64,000 bases of DNA. Source: Castellaniella sp044508625. GTDB taxonomy: Bacteria > Pseudomonadota > Gammaproteobacteria > Burkholderiales > Burkholderiaceae_B. This document shows, in pieces, positions 1-13,030 of this stretch; positions within the stretch are counted from its first letter, which is position 1; every line of letters starts with the position of its first letter. Below the pieces are notes generated by a model. That model made no database searches. It saw only the letters and a list, made by a program, of their open reading frames with translations, and had not been told where the DNA came from. Made by a program: the position numbers and the translations under genes. Location: assembly GCA_044508625.1 (NCBI GenBank), contig JBIQHJ010000003.1, positions 1 through 64,000 of the forward strand, written 5' to 3'.

Positions 1-2111
1 TAGGGGTGCACGGCCTCGGCGCCGTAGCCGCCCAGCAGCGCGAAATGATGCACCTCGCGCGCGGAACCGGTTTCGACGATCAGGCCGGTGTTGGTGCGCA
101 GGCCGGCGCGGATCAGGTGCAGGTGGATCGCCGAGGTGGCCAGCAGGGCGGGGATGGCGACGTGCTCGGCGTCGACCTTGCGGTCGCTCACCAGCAGGAT
201 GTTGTAGCCGCTGCGCACCGCGTCGGCCGCGCTCGCGCACAGCGACGCCAGGCAGGCCTCGATGCCCTCCCGGCCCCAGGCGACCGGATAGGTGATGTCC
301 AGCTCGCGGCAGCGGAACTTGTCGCCCGTGAGGCTGCCGATGTGGCGCAACTGCGCCATCGCGGCCTGGTCCAGCACCGGCTGGTTGATCTCGAGGCGCA
401 GCGGCGGGTTGACGTTGTTGATGTCCAGCAGGTTGGGCTTGGGCCCGATGAAGGATACCAGCGACATCACCATCTGCTCGCGGATCGGGTCGATCGGCGG
501 GTTGGTGACCTGCGCGAACATCTGGCGGAAATAGTTGTAGAAGGGCTTGGGCCGGTCCGACAGCACCGTCAGGGGGGCGTCGTTGCCCATCGATCCGGTG
601 GTCTCCTCGCCGTTGCGCGCCATGGGCTCGAGGATGAACTTGAAGTCCTCCTCCGTCCAGCCGAAGGCCTGCTGGCGGTCCAGCAGCGAGGCGTTGGGCG
701 GCGGCGTGTCGTCGGCCTTCAGGGCCGGCAGGGCGTCGAGCTTCATGCGCAGGCGCTCGATCCACTGCTGGTAGGGGTGGGCGTTGGCCAGTTGCGACTT
801 GATCTCGGCGTCCTCGATGATGCGCCCCTGCTGCAGGTCGATCAGCAGCATCTTGCCGGGCTGCAGGCGCCATTTCTTGACGATGCGGTGCTCGGGGATC
901 GGCAGGGTGCCGGCCTCGGAGGCCAGGATCACCATGTCGTCGTCGGTGATCAGGTAGCGCGCCGGGCGCAGGCCGTTGCGGTCCAGGGTCGCGCCGATCT
1001 GGCGCCCGTCGGTGAAGGCGACCGCCGCCGGGCCGTCCCAGGGCTCCATCATCGCGGCGTGGTATTCGTAGAACGCCCGGCGCGTCTCGTCCATGTCGGC
1101 GTGCTGCTCCCAGGCCTCGGGGATCATGATCATCATGGCGTGGGCCAGCGAATAGCCCGACATCACCAGCAGTTCCAGACAGTTGTCGAAGGTCGCCGTG
1201 TCCGACTGGCCCTCGTAGACGATGGGATAGAGCTTGCCCAGGTCCTCGCCCAGCACCGCCGAGCTCATCACGCCTTCGCGCGCGCGCAGCCAGTTGAAAT
1301 TGCCCTTGACGGTGTTGATCTCGCCGTTGTGGGCGATCATGCGGTAGGGGTGGGCGAGCGGCCAGGCCGGGAAGGTGTTGGTGGAAAAGCGCTGGTGCAC
1401 CAGGGCCAGGGCGGACACGGTGCGGGTGTCGGCCAGGTCGCGGTAGTAGACGCCGACCTGGCTCGCGAGCAGCAGGCCCTTGTAGACCACGGTGCGCACC
1501 GAGATCGACGGCACGAAGTATTCCTGGCCGTGCGCGAGCTGCATGCGCTGGATCGCGTGGCTGGCGGTCTTGCGGATCACGTACAGCTTGCGCTCGAGCG
1601 CGTCGGGCACCATGATGTCCTGTCCGCGGCCGATGAACAGTTGGCGGATCACCGGCTCGCAGGCGCGCACCGTGGGCGACATGCGCATCTCGTGGTCCAC
1701 GGGCACGTCGCGCCATCCCAGCACCACCTGGCCCTCGTCGCGCACCGCGCGCTCGAGCTCGCGCTCGCAGGCCAGGCGCGAGGCCGTCTCCTTGGGCAGG
1801 AACACCATGGCCACCCCGTATTCGTCGGGCGGCGGCAGGACCACGCCCTGGGCGGCCATTTCCTCGCGGTAGAGCTGGTCGGGGATCTGCAGCAGGATGC
1901 CCGCGCCGTCGCCCATCAGCTCGTCGGCGCCGACGGCCCCGCGATGGTCGAGGTTTTCCAGGATCTTGAGCGCCTGCTGGATGATGGCATGGCTCTTGCG
2001 CCCCTTGATGTGCGCCACGAAGCCCACGCCACAGGCGTCGTGTTCGTGCATGGGGTGGTAGAGGCCCTGCGCGGCGGGCAGGCCGGGGGGACAGGAGGCA
2101 GGGTGGGTCAT
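1..2111 (-). CDS. gltB: Glutamate synthase (NADPH) large subunit, N-terminal part, truncated by the window edge
   Basis: The large subunit of glutamate synthase makes two glutamates from glutamine and 2-oxoglutarate. Reading leftward from the ATG at 2111, the protein starts MTHPASCPPG and reaches HDACGVGFVAHIKG, where Cys27 is the expected nucleophile of the class II glutamine amidotransferase domain once a short propeptide is removed. Other family landmarks follow: NLDHRGAVGADELMGDGAG, RFSTNTFPAWPLAHPYRMIAHNGEIN (about residues 245-270) and DRNGLRPARY. The central domain then begins and the frame stays open to position 1, about 703 codons, so roughly half of a protein of about 1,500 residues is present. 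The FMN/2-oxoglutarate domain and gltD would lie to the left. I am very sure of the family; the exact start is likely but not proven. Confidence 0.95.
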   Translation of the reverse strand, partial: MTHPASCPPGLPAAQGLYHPMHEHDACGVGFVAHIKGRKSHAIIQQALKILENLDHRGAVGADELMGDGAGILLQIPDQLYREEMAAQGVVLPPPDEYGVAMVFLPKETASRLACERELERAVRDEGQVVLGWRDVPVDHEMRMSPTVRACEPVIRQLFIGRGQDIMVPDALERKLYVIRKTASHAIQRMQLAHGQEYFVPSISVRTVVYKGLLLASQVGVYYRDLADTRTVSALALVHQRFSTNTFPAWPLAHPYRMIAHNGEINTVKGNFNWLRAREGVMSSAVLGEDLGKLYPIVYEGQSDTATFDNCLELLVMSGYSLAHAMMIMIPEAWEQHADMDETRRAFYEYHAAMMEPWDGPAAVAFTDGRQIGATLDRNGLRPARYLITDDDMVILASEAGTLPIPEHRIVKKWRLQPGKMLLIDLQQGRIIEDAEIKSQLANAHPYQQWIERLRMKLDALPALKADDTPPPNASLLDRQQAFGWTEEDFKFILEPMARNGEETTGSMGNDAPLTVLSDRPKPFYNYFRQMFAQVTNPPIDPIREQMVMSLVSFIGPKPNLLDINNVNPPLRLEINQPVLDQAAMAQLRHIGSLTGDKFRCRELDITYPVAWGREGIEACLASLCASAADAVRSGYNILLVSDRKVDAEHVAIPALLATSAIHLHLIRAGLRTNTGLIVETGSAREVHHFALLGGYGAEAVHP

Positions 2112-2362
2112 GGCGAGACTCGCGGGCGGATACGGGTGCCGCATGCGGCGGCAGAGTTGAGGACCTTACGCCGTCCGATCCGGGCCAGCAAGAGCCCCTG
2201 GCCATGATACGTCCCTATTTATGATTCCATGATTATCGGGCCGTAGAAAATGGGGACGGAACAAATCACATGAAAAATAAAGGTAGTATTCGGCGCTTGG
2301 GCCGCAAGCCAGGCGGGAAAACCCCTATGGAAAGCCTCAAAAATTTTATTTTGGCACGGCCA
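2112..2362. other. Intergenic region between entA and gltB
   Basis: These 251 bases separate the entA stop from the gltB start, with both genes on the minus strand. The stretch is visibly more AT-rich than its flanks and probably holds the gltB promoter. I see no convincing rho-independent terminator: a five-base GCTTG/CAAGC inverted repeat near 2300 is too short and lacks a U tract. I see no small gene. Confidence 0.5.
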
Positions 2363-3175
2363 TCAGCCCTGGTCGAGCGTTGCGCCGCCGTCGACGCGCA
2401 GGTCGTGCAGGGTGATGTGGCTCGCGCGGGCCGAGAGCAGGAACAGCACGGATTCGGCGATTTCCTCGGGGGTGGCGATCTTGCCCAGCGGGATGCCGAG
2501 GCGCCAGCGCGCCAGGTCGCCCTGGATGACGGCCTCGCGCGAGCTGCCTAGCGCCCACATGGCCCGCTGCATGGCGGTGTCCGTCGAGCCCGGCGAGACG
2601 ATGTTGACGCGGATGCCGTGCGGCGCGAGCTCCAGGGCCAGGCAGCGGCTGAATTGCGTGACCGCCGCCTTGGAGGCGGCGTAGGCGGACATGCCGGCCC
2701 GCGGGGTGCCGGCGGCATTCGAGCTGACGTTCACGATGGCTCCGGCGCCGCGCGCCCGCATGCCGCGCGCGACGGCGCGGCAGACGTGGAACACCCCCGT
2801 CGCGTTGACCGCGAAGCAATGCGCCCACTGTGCATCGCTCAGGTCGACCACGTCGCCCATCTCGAGCACGCCGGCCACGCAGGCCAGGCCGTCCAGGGGG
2901 CCCAGGGCCGCCTCGGCCTCGGCCACGACGCGCTCGACCCGTTCAGGGTCGCGGACGTCCAGGGGCGCCGTCCATAGCCGGCCGTCGGCGCCCGCCTCCG
3001 CGGCGACGGACCGGCGCAGCGCCGCGAGGCCCACCTCGTCGCTGTCGGTGGCCGCCACGGCGGCGCCCTGCGCCAGCAACTGCCGCGCGACCGCGGCGCC
3101 GATGCCGCTGGCCGCGCCGGTCACCAGGACGCGGCGGCCCATGAATCCGGTTTCGGGGGCTGAGATAGGGGTCAT
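2363..3175 (-). CDS. entA: 2,3-dihydro-2,3-dihydroxybenzoate dehydrogenase (EntA-like SDR)
   Basis: This short-chain dehydrogenase oxidises 2,3-dihydro-2,3-dihydroxybenzoate to 2,3-dihydroxybenzoate (DHB), the last step of DHB synthesis. The 270-residue protein has the Rossmann motif TGAASGIGAA near residue 18, the NVSSNAA catalytic serine region and the YAASKAA Tyr-x3-Lys motif. The C-terminus reads DLRVDGGATL, typical of EntA/DhbA. The ATG at 3175 overlaps the isochorismatase stop in an ATGA, which decides the start: the frame stays open further upstream, but that part is a shadow of the neighbour. It is the last gene of the minus-strand siderophore operon. A generic SDR would fit the motifs, but position beside entC and entB fixes the role. 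Confidence 0.92.
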   Translation of the reverse strand: MTPISAPETGFMGRRVLVTGAASGIGAAVARQLLAQGAAVAATDSDEVGLAALRRSVAAEAGADGRLWTAPLDVRDPERVERVVAEAEAALGPLDGLACVAGVLEMGDVVDLSDAQWAHCFAVNATGVFHVCRAVARGMRARGAGAIVNVSSNAAGTPRAGMSAYAASKAAVTQFSRCLALELAPHGIRVNIVSPGSTDTAMQRAMWALGSSREAVIQGDLARWRLGIPLGKIATPEEIAESVLFLLSARASHITLHDLRVDGGATLDQG

Positions 3176-3810
3176 GGCGCCAGCGCCTCGCAGATTTCGT
3201 CGGTCGTCAGGCTCATGCCGCAGCAGCGCGCGACGTGCGTGACGGCCATGTGGTGGTCGGCCAGGCTGAAGTCCGCGCAGGCGTCGATGACGAGGAAGGG
3301 CTGCACGTCCTGCATGAAGGCCTCCAGGGCCGTGGCCATGCAGCCGATGTGCGCATAGACGCCGGTGATGATGAGCTGGTCGCGGCCCAGGTCCCGCAGG
3401 CGCGCGCGCAGGTCCGAGCGCTGGAAGGCGCTGTAGCGCCATTTCGTGAGGACGGTGTCCCCGGGGTGTGGCGCCAGGGCCGCGACGATGCCCGCGCCGG
3501 CCCGCTGCCCCGGCGCGGTGAGGCCGGGTCCCCAGAAATCATTCAGCAGCGCGCGGTCGGCGTCGGGCTGCACGGGCGGCTGGGCGGTGTAGAACACCGG
3601 GATGCCCAGCGCGTCGCAGCGGCCGCGCAGCCGCGCGATGGCGGCGATCAGCGCCGGGATGGGCTCGCGCGCGACGTCGTACTTGCCCAGGAAATAGTCC
3701 TGCATGTCGTGGATCAGCAGCGCCGCGCGGCGGGCGTCGGGGCGCCATTGCGCGCGGTTGGGCACCGGGGCGCCGGGCATCTCGTAGGGCGCCAGGGAGG
3801 GGATGCTCAT
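3172..3810 (-). CDS. entB: Isochorismatase (EntB/DhbB N-terminal domain only)
   Basis: This enzyme hydrolyses isochorismate to 2,3-dihydro-2,3-dihydroxybenzoate and pyruvate. The 212-residue protein begins MSIPSLAPYEMP and shows family features: LLIHDMQDYF (catalytic Asp), LTKWRYSAF (Lys) and ITGVYAHIGCMATA with the Cys of the cysteine-hydrolase fold. E. coli EntB is about 285 residues and carries a C-terminal aryl carrier domain; here the protein stops at the end of the isochorismatase domain. The carrier is encoded separately at 10169-10435. Both ends overlap neighbours by 4 nt (ATGA), so translation is probably coupled to entC and entA. Confidence 0.93.
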   Translation of the reverse strand: MSIPSLAPYEMPGAPVPNRAQWRPDARRAALLIHDMQDYFLGKYDVAREPIPALIAAIARLRGRCDALGIPVFYTAQPPVQPDADRALLNDFWGPGLTAPGQRAGAGIVAALAPHPGDTVLTKWRYSAFQRSDLRARLRDLGRDQLIITGVYAHIGCMATALEAFMQDVQPFLVIDACADFSLADHHMAVTHVARCCGMSLTTDEICEALAP

Positions 3811-4985
3811 GGGGTGGAATCCAGGTCCAGCGCGTCCAGAATGGTACGCAGTTTGTTGCCGGTCTCGATGCGCTCCTGCTCGGGGATCGAGCCGGGGACG
3901 ATGCCGGCGCCGGCGTAGAGGGTCAGCTCGCGCCCGGTGGCGCGGGCGCAACGGATGGCCACGGACCAGGCGCCGTCGCCATCGGCGTCGCACCAGCCCA
4001 CGGCGCCGGCGAAATAGCCGCGTTCGAAGGGCTCGATCTCGGTGATGGCGCGGCGCGCGGCGGCGGCGGGCAGGCCGCAGACGGCCGGCGTGGGATGCAG
4101 GGCGAGGGCGAGGTCCAGCGCGCCGATGGCGGGATCGGCCAGTTCGCCCGAGATCGGGGTGCCCAGGTGCCAGAGGCGGGCCGTGGCGGTGAGGCTCGGG
4201 CGCGCGGGGATGTCCAGGACGCGGCACAGCGGGCGCAGGGCGGCCTCGATGGCCTCGATCACCACGGCGTGCTCGCGCAGGTCCTTGGGCGAATCGAGCA
4301 GCGCCTGCGCGTGGCGCGCGTCGGCGGCGGGGTCTGGATGGCGCGCGGCGGTGCCGGCCAGCGGATGGAGGATGATCCGGCGGCCCCGGCGCCGCACCAG
4401 CAGCTCGGGGCTGGCGCCGAGGAAATAGTCGCCGCCGCCGGCGTCCAGCGGCATGGCGTAGGTGTAGCCCTTGGCGTTGTGCAGCCACAGGCGGCCGAGG
4501 ATGCGGCGCACGTCGGCCGGCTGTTCCAGCCCGATCCGCAGCGTGCGCGCCAGCACCACTTTGCGCAGGGTCGGATCCGCGCCCATGCGTGCCAGGGCGT
4601 CGTGCACCCCCTGTTCGTAGGAGGCTCCCGAGGGGTGTTCCTGGGTGCGCAGGATGCCCGCCGGGCGGGCCGGAGGCAGCGCGCCCGGCGGGGCCATGCG
4701 ATGCAGCGCCTCGGGCACGATGAGCTGCGCGGGCCGGGCGGGGTCGAAGGGCAGCAGGCCCATCAGCACCGGGGCGGCCGAGCGGTCCGCCGCCTCGGCC
4801 AGCAGCTCGGCCGCGCGGCGCGCGACGGCGCCCGTGGCCTGGGCGCGCAGCAGGCTGCCGCGGCCGTGGTAGACCTCGTCCCGCGAGGCGAACAGGCTGT
4901 CGCCGGGCTGGAAGTCGGCCAGCGAGCTCGCCGGGGCATCCAGGCCGGGGAACGCGCGGGTCAGCATGTCCATGTCACTTGGCAT
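3807..4985 (-). CDS. entC: Isochorismate synthase (EntC-like)
   Basis: This chorismate-utilising enzyme converts chorismate to isochorismate, the entry into DHB synthesis. The 392-residue protein has RKVVLARTL (general-base Lys), LAGTAARHPDP, SPKDLREHAVV and the C-terminal AGAGIVPGSIPEQE metal-binding region, all typical of the MST family. Length matches E. coli EntC (391). Three in-frame ATGs at 4985, 4973 and 4967 are possible. The first overlaps the preceding lipoprotein gene, whose stop is at 4975-4977, and the others lie within a few bases of it. The context of DHB and NRPS genes argues for a siderophore EntC rather than a menaquinone or salicylate enzyme. Confidence 0.93.
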   Translation of the reverse strand: MPSDMDMLTRAFPGLDAPASSLADFQPGDSLFASRDEVYHGRGSLLRAQATGAVARRAAELLAEAADRSAAPVLMGLLPFDPARPAQLIVPEALHRMAPPGALPPARPAGILRTQEHPSGASYEQGVHDALARMGADPTLRKVVLARTLRIGLEQPADVRRILGRLWLHNAKGYTYAMPLDAGGGDYFLGASPELLVRRRGRRIILHPLAGTAARHPDPAADARHAQALLDSPKDLREHAVVIEAIEAALRPLCRVLDIPARPSLTATARLWHLGTPISGELADPAIGALDLALALHPTPAVCGLPAAAARRAITEIEPFERGYFAGAVGWCDADGDGAWSVAIRCARATGRELTLYAGAGIVPGSIPEQERIETGNKLRTILDALDLDSTP

Positions 4986-6095
4986 GGGCCTCGATGCGCA
5001 GCAGGCGGTCGCCGTTCGGATCGTCCCTGCCCTTGGTCTTGATCAGCGCCCACGCCGTGCCCTGCGGATCGACGGCGATGTGGTTCGGGGCCGAGCCGCT
5101 GGCGACCTGCGCCTGGATGACGCCCATGTCGTCGAGCACCGTGATCGTGCCCGCGCCGCGGTTGGCGACGTAGGCCAGGCGGTGCAGCGGGTCGAAGGCC
5201 ACGTTCAGGGCGCCGTCGCCGGTCGCCACGCGCCACAGGGCGCGGCCGTCGCGCGCGTCCAGCACGATGACGTCGCCCGACTTCTGCGAGGCCACGTAGA
5301 TCCGCTGCGCCTGGCTGTCCACCGCGATGCCCGAGGCGCCCACGGCGCCTGGAACGGCGTAGCGGGCGACCTGGCGGCCGGTGGCGGTGTCGATGGCAAA
5401 GACCTCCGCCGTGTTCAGGCTGACCGCGTACAGGCGCTGGCGCGCCGCGTCCAGGGCCAGGCTCATCGGCTTGGGCATCTCGCCCGCCCCGCTCAGGGTG
5501 ATGCCGGGCACGGCTTGCAGCGTGGCCGTGTCGAACACGTGGATGACGTTGCTCGCCGGCGAGGACACGTAGGCGCGGTCGTGCGCGGCGTCGATCAGCA
5601 CGTCGCGGGAATGCGGCGTGACGTCGTCCGGGAATTGCTTGACCAGGGCCAGGTCCGACTGCCGGTAGACGGCGACCGAACCGCTGCGCGTGTTGGTGGT
5701 CCACACCTGCCCGTGGGCGTCATCGACCGCGACCCCGTAGATGGCCTGGACCTGGCCGTCCTGGCGGCCGGCCTGCGGGGGCGGCGTGATCGCGGCCTCG
5801 ATGCGCATGGTGGCGGGATCGATCTTCAGCAGGCGGGACTCGCGCACGGGCGGACGGCCGACGGCGCTGGCGACGTAGAGGCGCTGGGCGCGCTGGCTGT
5901 AGGCGACCTGGTAGACGCCCGGGACCAGGGCGACGGAGTGCGCGTCGATCGTCCACGTGGGCACGGCGGCGACTGGGGCCGGCGGCGGGGGCGGGACCGG
6001 TTCGGTGGTGGCGCAGCCGGCCGCCAGGCCCAGGAACGCGCCGGCGAGGAGTATCTGGACGGCGCGGGCCAGCGGGCGCCGGAGAGTGGTCGAAG

Positions 6096-6099
<4 letters not shown>
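4975..6099 (-). CDS. YncE-like beta-propeller lipoprotein inside the siderophore operon
   Basis: The 374-residue protein starts with a lipoprotein signal peptide (LAAGC, lipid-anchored Cys29) and a proline-rich linker. A repetitive beta-propeller body follows, with repeated strands such as QRLYVASAVG, DRAYVSSPASNVIHV, QRIYVASQKSGDVIVLD and LAYVANRGAGTITVLD. This is the YncE/YVTN-repeat type, so it should sit in the periplasm on a membrane. The start at 6099 overlaps the entF stop in an ATGA, so it is translated as part of the operon. In E. coli yncE lies next to the TonB-dependent receptor gene yncD and is iron-regulated, which fits an iron-uptake role, but no function is established. A similar protein is encoded at 22317-23477. 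Confidence 0.85.
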
Positions 6100-10168
<4,069 letters not shown>

Positions 10169-10172
<4 letters not shown>

Positions 10173-10435
10173 GCCGCCTGGCCCATGGCCCGGGACGCGA
10201 CGGCCCACCAGTGCGCCAGGGTGGCCTCGGCCGCGAGGTCGGCGAAGTCCAGGTCGGCGCCGGCCTCGCGCCAGCCCGAGGCGAGCTTCATGATGCGCAT
10301 GGAGTCCAGGCCCAGGTCCATGAGGTTGTCGTCGTCGCGGATGTCCGCGGGGTCCTCGTGCACCATGCGGGCGATGTCCGCGCGCATGCGTTCCAGGGTC
10401 AGGGAAGGGGTGGCGGTCGATTCGGGCATGGTCAT
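10169..10435 (-). CDS. Free-standing aryl carrier protein for 2,3-dihydroxybenzoate
   Basis: This 88-residue acyl-carrier-like protein has DNLMDLGLDSMRIMKL around residue 45, with the serine that receives the 4'-phosphopantetheine arm. It corresponds to the C-terminal aryl carrier domain of EntB, which is absent from the isochorismatase encoded at 3172-3810. It lies between entE and entF and overlaps each by an ATGA, so the enzyme that loads it and the enzyme that unloads it are its direct operon partners. The start at 10435 is set by overlap with the entE stop; an internal ATG at 10429 is an alternative. Confidence 0.92.
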
Positions 10436-12090
10436 TTTCCTTGTGTGTCCTGGTGCGCCAGGAGCTGGGCGCGCAGTTCGGCGCGCAAGGCCTTGCGGCT
10501 GATCTTCAGGGCGGCGGTCGCGGCGAAGCGCTCGACGAACACGATCTGGTCGGGCACCTTGAAATCCGCCACGCCGCGGCCCCGGATCCACTGCTTGAGC
10601 TCCGCGGGGCGCGGCTTGCCGCCCTTGGGGATGACGAAGGCGCAACTGCGCTCGCCCAGGTATTCGTCGGGCACCGACACCACGGCGGCGTCGAAGACCT
10701 GGGGGTGCGACAGCAAGTGATCCTCGATTTCCTCGGCGGAGATCTTTTCCCCCGCCCGGTTGATGTGGTCGCCGGCGCGGCCCTGGACCTCGAGATAGCC
10801 CTCGGGCGTCATGCGCACCACGTCGCCGGTGCGGTAGTAGCCGTCCTCGGTGAACGAGCGCGCGTTGGCCGAGGGATTGTCGTGGTAGGCGCGGATCGTG
10901 TAGGGGCCGCGCGTGAGCAGGTGCCCGGGCTGGCCGGGCTCGACCGGGCGGCCCTCGTCGTCCAGGATCAGGATCTCGTCGTCCGGGCTGATGGGGCGGC
11001 CCTGCGTGTGGATGATGATGTCCTCGGGATCGTCCAGCCGGGTGTAGTTGACCAGCCCCTCGGCCATGCCGAAGACCTGCTGCAGGGTCGCGCCCAGCAC
11101 GGGGCGCACGCGGCGGGCGATTTCGGCCGACAGCTTGGCGCCGCCGACCTGGATGGTGCGCAGGGTGCCAAGCCGGTGGCGGGTGGCCGGCGCCAGGTCC
11201 AGCCATTGCAGCAGCAGCGGAGGCACCAGGCTGGTGACCGTGACGCCTTCGCGCTCGATCAGCGCAAAGGACGATTCAGGGTCCGGCGAGGGACTGAGCA
11301 CGACCCGCCCGCCCGCGTACAGCGTGCCGAGAAAGCCCGGGGAACTCATGGGGAAGTTGTGCGCGATCGGCAGGGCGCCGAGGAACACCGTATCCGGTCC
11401 CAGGCCGCAGATGCGCGCCGATTCCCGCAGGGTGTAGATGTAGTCGTCGTGCGTGCGCGGGATCAGTTTCGACAGGCCCGTGCTGCCGCCCGAAATCTGC
11501 AGGAAGGCGACGTCCGGTCCCTGCGAGACGGTCGCGGGCACCGCGGCGCCGTCGCTCGCGTACAGGGATTCCAGGGGGGCGTGCCCATCGGGCTCGCCCG
11601 AGATCCAGGCCTGCTCGACCCAGGGGCAGCGCTCGCGCAGTTCGCGCGCCAGCGCGCGATAGTCGAAGCCCGCGTGCGTCGCGGCGGCCACGTAGGCGCG
11701 CGCCGCCGATCCCTTGGCGAAATGCTCGATCTCGGTGATGCGGTGGGCGGGCAGCGCGTACACCGGAATCAGCCCGGCGCGGAACAGGCCCATCACCACG
11801 CCGATGAAATCCGGGATATTGGGCAGGTGCACCAGGACGCGGTCGCCGTGCCGCAGGCCCGCGCGCAGAAAGCCGGCCGCCAGGGCGGAGGCCCTGCGGT
11901 CCAGCTCGCCGTAGCTCCAGCGCTGGTCGCCGCCGACGACCGCGATCCGGTCCGGATGCGCGGTGGCGCGCTCGCGCAGCCAGGCGCCGAAGGTTTCGTT
12001 GCGCCAGTAGCCGGCGGCGCGATAACGGCCGGCGAATTCGGCCGGCCAGACCTGCGTCGGGACGGCAGTCGAGGGAATGGATGTGCTCAT
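10432..12090 (-). CDS. entE: 2,3-dihydroxybenzoate-AMP ligase (EntE-like)
   Basis: This stand-alone adenylation enzyme activates DHB with ATP and loads it onto the aryl carrier protein encoded next. The 552-residue protein has the P-loop-like motif LQISGGSTGLSKLIPRTHDD, AHNFPMSSPG, the QVFGMAEGLVNYTRLDD core and the YYRTGDVVR and GRAGDHINRAGEKISAEEIE motifs, as in EntE/DhbE. The ATG at 12090 starts MSTSIPSTAV. The frame is open further upstream, but that part is made of the Fur-box/promoter sequence, so the ATG is preferred. No Shine-Dalgarno sequence is visible in front of it. It is the first gene of the minus-strand biosynthetic operon. Confidence 0.94.
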   Translation of the reverse strand: MSTSIPSTAVPTQVWPAEFAGRYRAAGYWRNETFGAWLRERATAHPDRIAVVGGDQRWSYGELDRRASALAAGFLRAGLRHGDRVLVHLPNIPDFIGVVMGLFRAGLIPVYALPAHRITEIEHFAKGSAARAYVAAATHAGFDYRALARELRERCPWVEQAWISGEPDGHAPLESLYASDGAAVPATVSQGPDVAFLQISGGSTGLSKLIPRTHDDYIYTLRESARICGLGPDTVFLGALPIAHNFPMSSPGFLGTLYAGGRVVLSPSPDPESSFALIEREGVTVTSLVPPLLLQWLDLAPATRHRLGTLRTIQVGGAKLSAEIARRVRPVLGATLQQVFGMAEGLVNYTRLDDPEDIIIHTQGRPISPDDEILILDDEGRPVEPGQPGHLLTRGPYTIRAYHDNPSANARSFTEDGYYRTGDVVRMTPEGYLEVQGRAGDHINRAGEKISAEEIEDHLLSHPQVFDAAVVSVPDEYLGERSCAFVIPKGGKPRPAELKQWIRGRGVADFKVPDQIVFVERFAATAALKISRKALRAELRAQLLAHQDTQGK

Positions 12091-12109
12091 GATAATGAGA
12101 ATGATTATA
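12091..12109 (-). promoter_or_regulatory. Fur box overlapping the entE promoter
   Basis: The 19 bases immediately before the entE ATG match the Fur consensus GATAATGATAATCATTATC at 16 of 19 positions by eye. The same bases contain a TATAAT on the minus strand (12109 down to 12104). If that is the -10 box, transcription would start only about 7 nt before the ATG, and Fur bound to iron would cover the polymerase site. Repression of the operon in iron-replete cells is therefore expected. Confidence 0.8.
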
Positions 12110-12162
12110 TTCCAAGAGTATAGGAAATTTCCCTGATAGCGGTCCACTCATGCGGGGCTGGT

Positions 12163-12225
12163 GTGGGCCTGAGAGCGACTCTGTGGGGGCCTGAGAGCGA
12201 CTCTGTGAGGGCCTGAGAGCGGCTC
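12163..12225. repeat. Short tandem repeat, three copies of about 21 bp, between entD and entE
   Basis: Three head-to-tail units (12163-12182, 12183-12204, 12205-12225) share the core GGGCCTGAGAGCGACTCT, with small changes in the third copy. The array sits in the 191-bp gap between the entD stop and the entE Fur-box promoter. It is non-coding; its role is unknown. Confidence 0.8.
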
Positions 12226-12281
12226 GCGGAGGCCGCGAGATGGGCCTCCCGCAATCCGTGGGCCACCAGGCTCGGGCATGT

Positions 12282-13022
12282 TCAGGCCAGCAGTCGAGGG
12301 TCCTCCAGCCAGTCCGCCAGGTCCAGCCGCAGCAGTTTCCAGGCATCTCGTCCATCCGGTGCGGGCGCCAGGCACAGGGCGGCGCAGTGTTCGGGCGATT
12401 GCCATAACACGCGCACCCGCAGGCCCTCGGCCTCGGGTACGCCGGAGGCGCGGCGCCAGCCGCCGTCGTCCGCCGCCAGCCGCAGGCGGCCCGGCTCGGC
12501 GGCCAGGCCCAGGCCGCAGGCCTTGAGCACGGCCTCGCGGCAGACCCATTCGATGCAAAACGCCTGCGGGTCGCGGAGCGCTTCGCTCGCGTCCTCGCCG
12601 GTCACGAGCCGCAGCAGCGCCGCATCCACCGCCGCGGGGCGGGTTTCCACGTCCACGCCCAGGGGTTGCGGGCCGATGGCCACCAGCACCATGGGTCCGC
12701 TGTGGGCGATGTTGAAATGCCACTCGGACTCGGCCGGGCCGCCGTCGCTGCCTGGACGGTGGAGCGGAATCTCGTGGTCCGGGGCCAGGCCGGGCTTGCC
12801 GTTCGGGCCGGCCGCCAGCGGCACCTCGGCCGGCGCCAGGCCCAGTCGATCGGCCAGCAGGCGCCGCGCCAGTGCGCGTCCCGCCAGGCTGCGCAGCCGG
12901 TCGGCGGGCTGGCGCAGGCGGGTGATCCATTGCCATTCCCCGGCGGGCAAGTCGCGGCGCAGGCGCTGCGCCTGGCCGGCGTCCGGCAATCCGTGCGAAG
13001 CGATGACCAGGGTCTCGGCCAT
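12282..13022 (-). CDS. entD: 4'-phosphopantetheinyl transferase, Sfp/EntD type
   Basis: This enzyme attaches the phosphopantetheine arm from CoA to carrier domains, here probably the aryl carrier and the EntF carrier domain. The 246-residue protein has the family motifs GPNGKPGL, FNIAHSG, LGVDVETRP and WVCREAVLKACGLGL (the usual KEAxxK region with Arg replacing the first Lys). The ATG at 13022 lies 8 nt after the stop of the esterase gene, so the two are probably co-transcribed. The low overall conservation of this family makes entD a functional rather than a strictly orthologous name. Confidence 0.88.
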   Translation of the reverse strand: MAETLVIASHGLPDAGQAQRLRRDLPAGEWQWITRLRQPADRLRSLAGRALARRLLADRLGLAPAEVPLAAGPNGKPGLAPDHEIPLHRPGSDGGPAESEWHFNIAHSGPMVLVAIGPQPLGVDVETRPAAVDAALLRLVTGEDASEALRDPQAFCIEWVCREAVLKACGLGLAAEPGRLRLAADDGGWRRASGVPEAEGLRVRVLWQSPEHCAALCLAPAPDGRDAWKLLRLDLADWLEDPRLLA

Positions 13023-13030
13023 GTGGGCTC

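Noticed and set aside
6..2207. Open frame of over 700 codons on the plus strand
   Set aside because: It is antisense to gltB, whose minus-strand translation shows unmistakable glutamate synthase motifs. It has the Ala/Arg/Gly/Val-rich, motif-free look of GC-driven shadows.
3807..4985. Salicylate synthase or menaquinone MenF in place of EntC
   Set aside because: The neighbouring isochorismatase, EntA-like dehydrogenase and EntE-like ligase make a DHB pathway the consistent reading.
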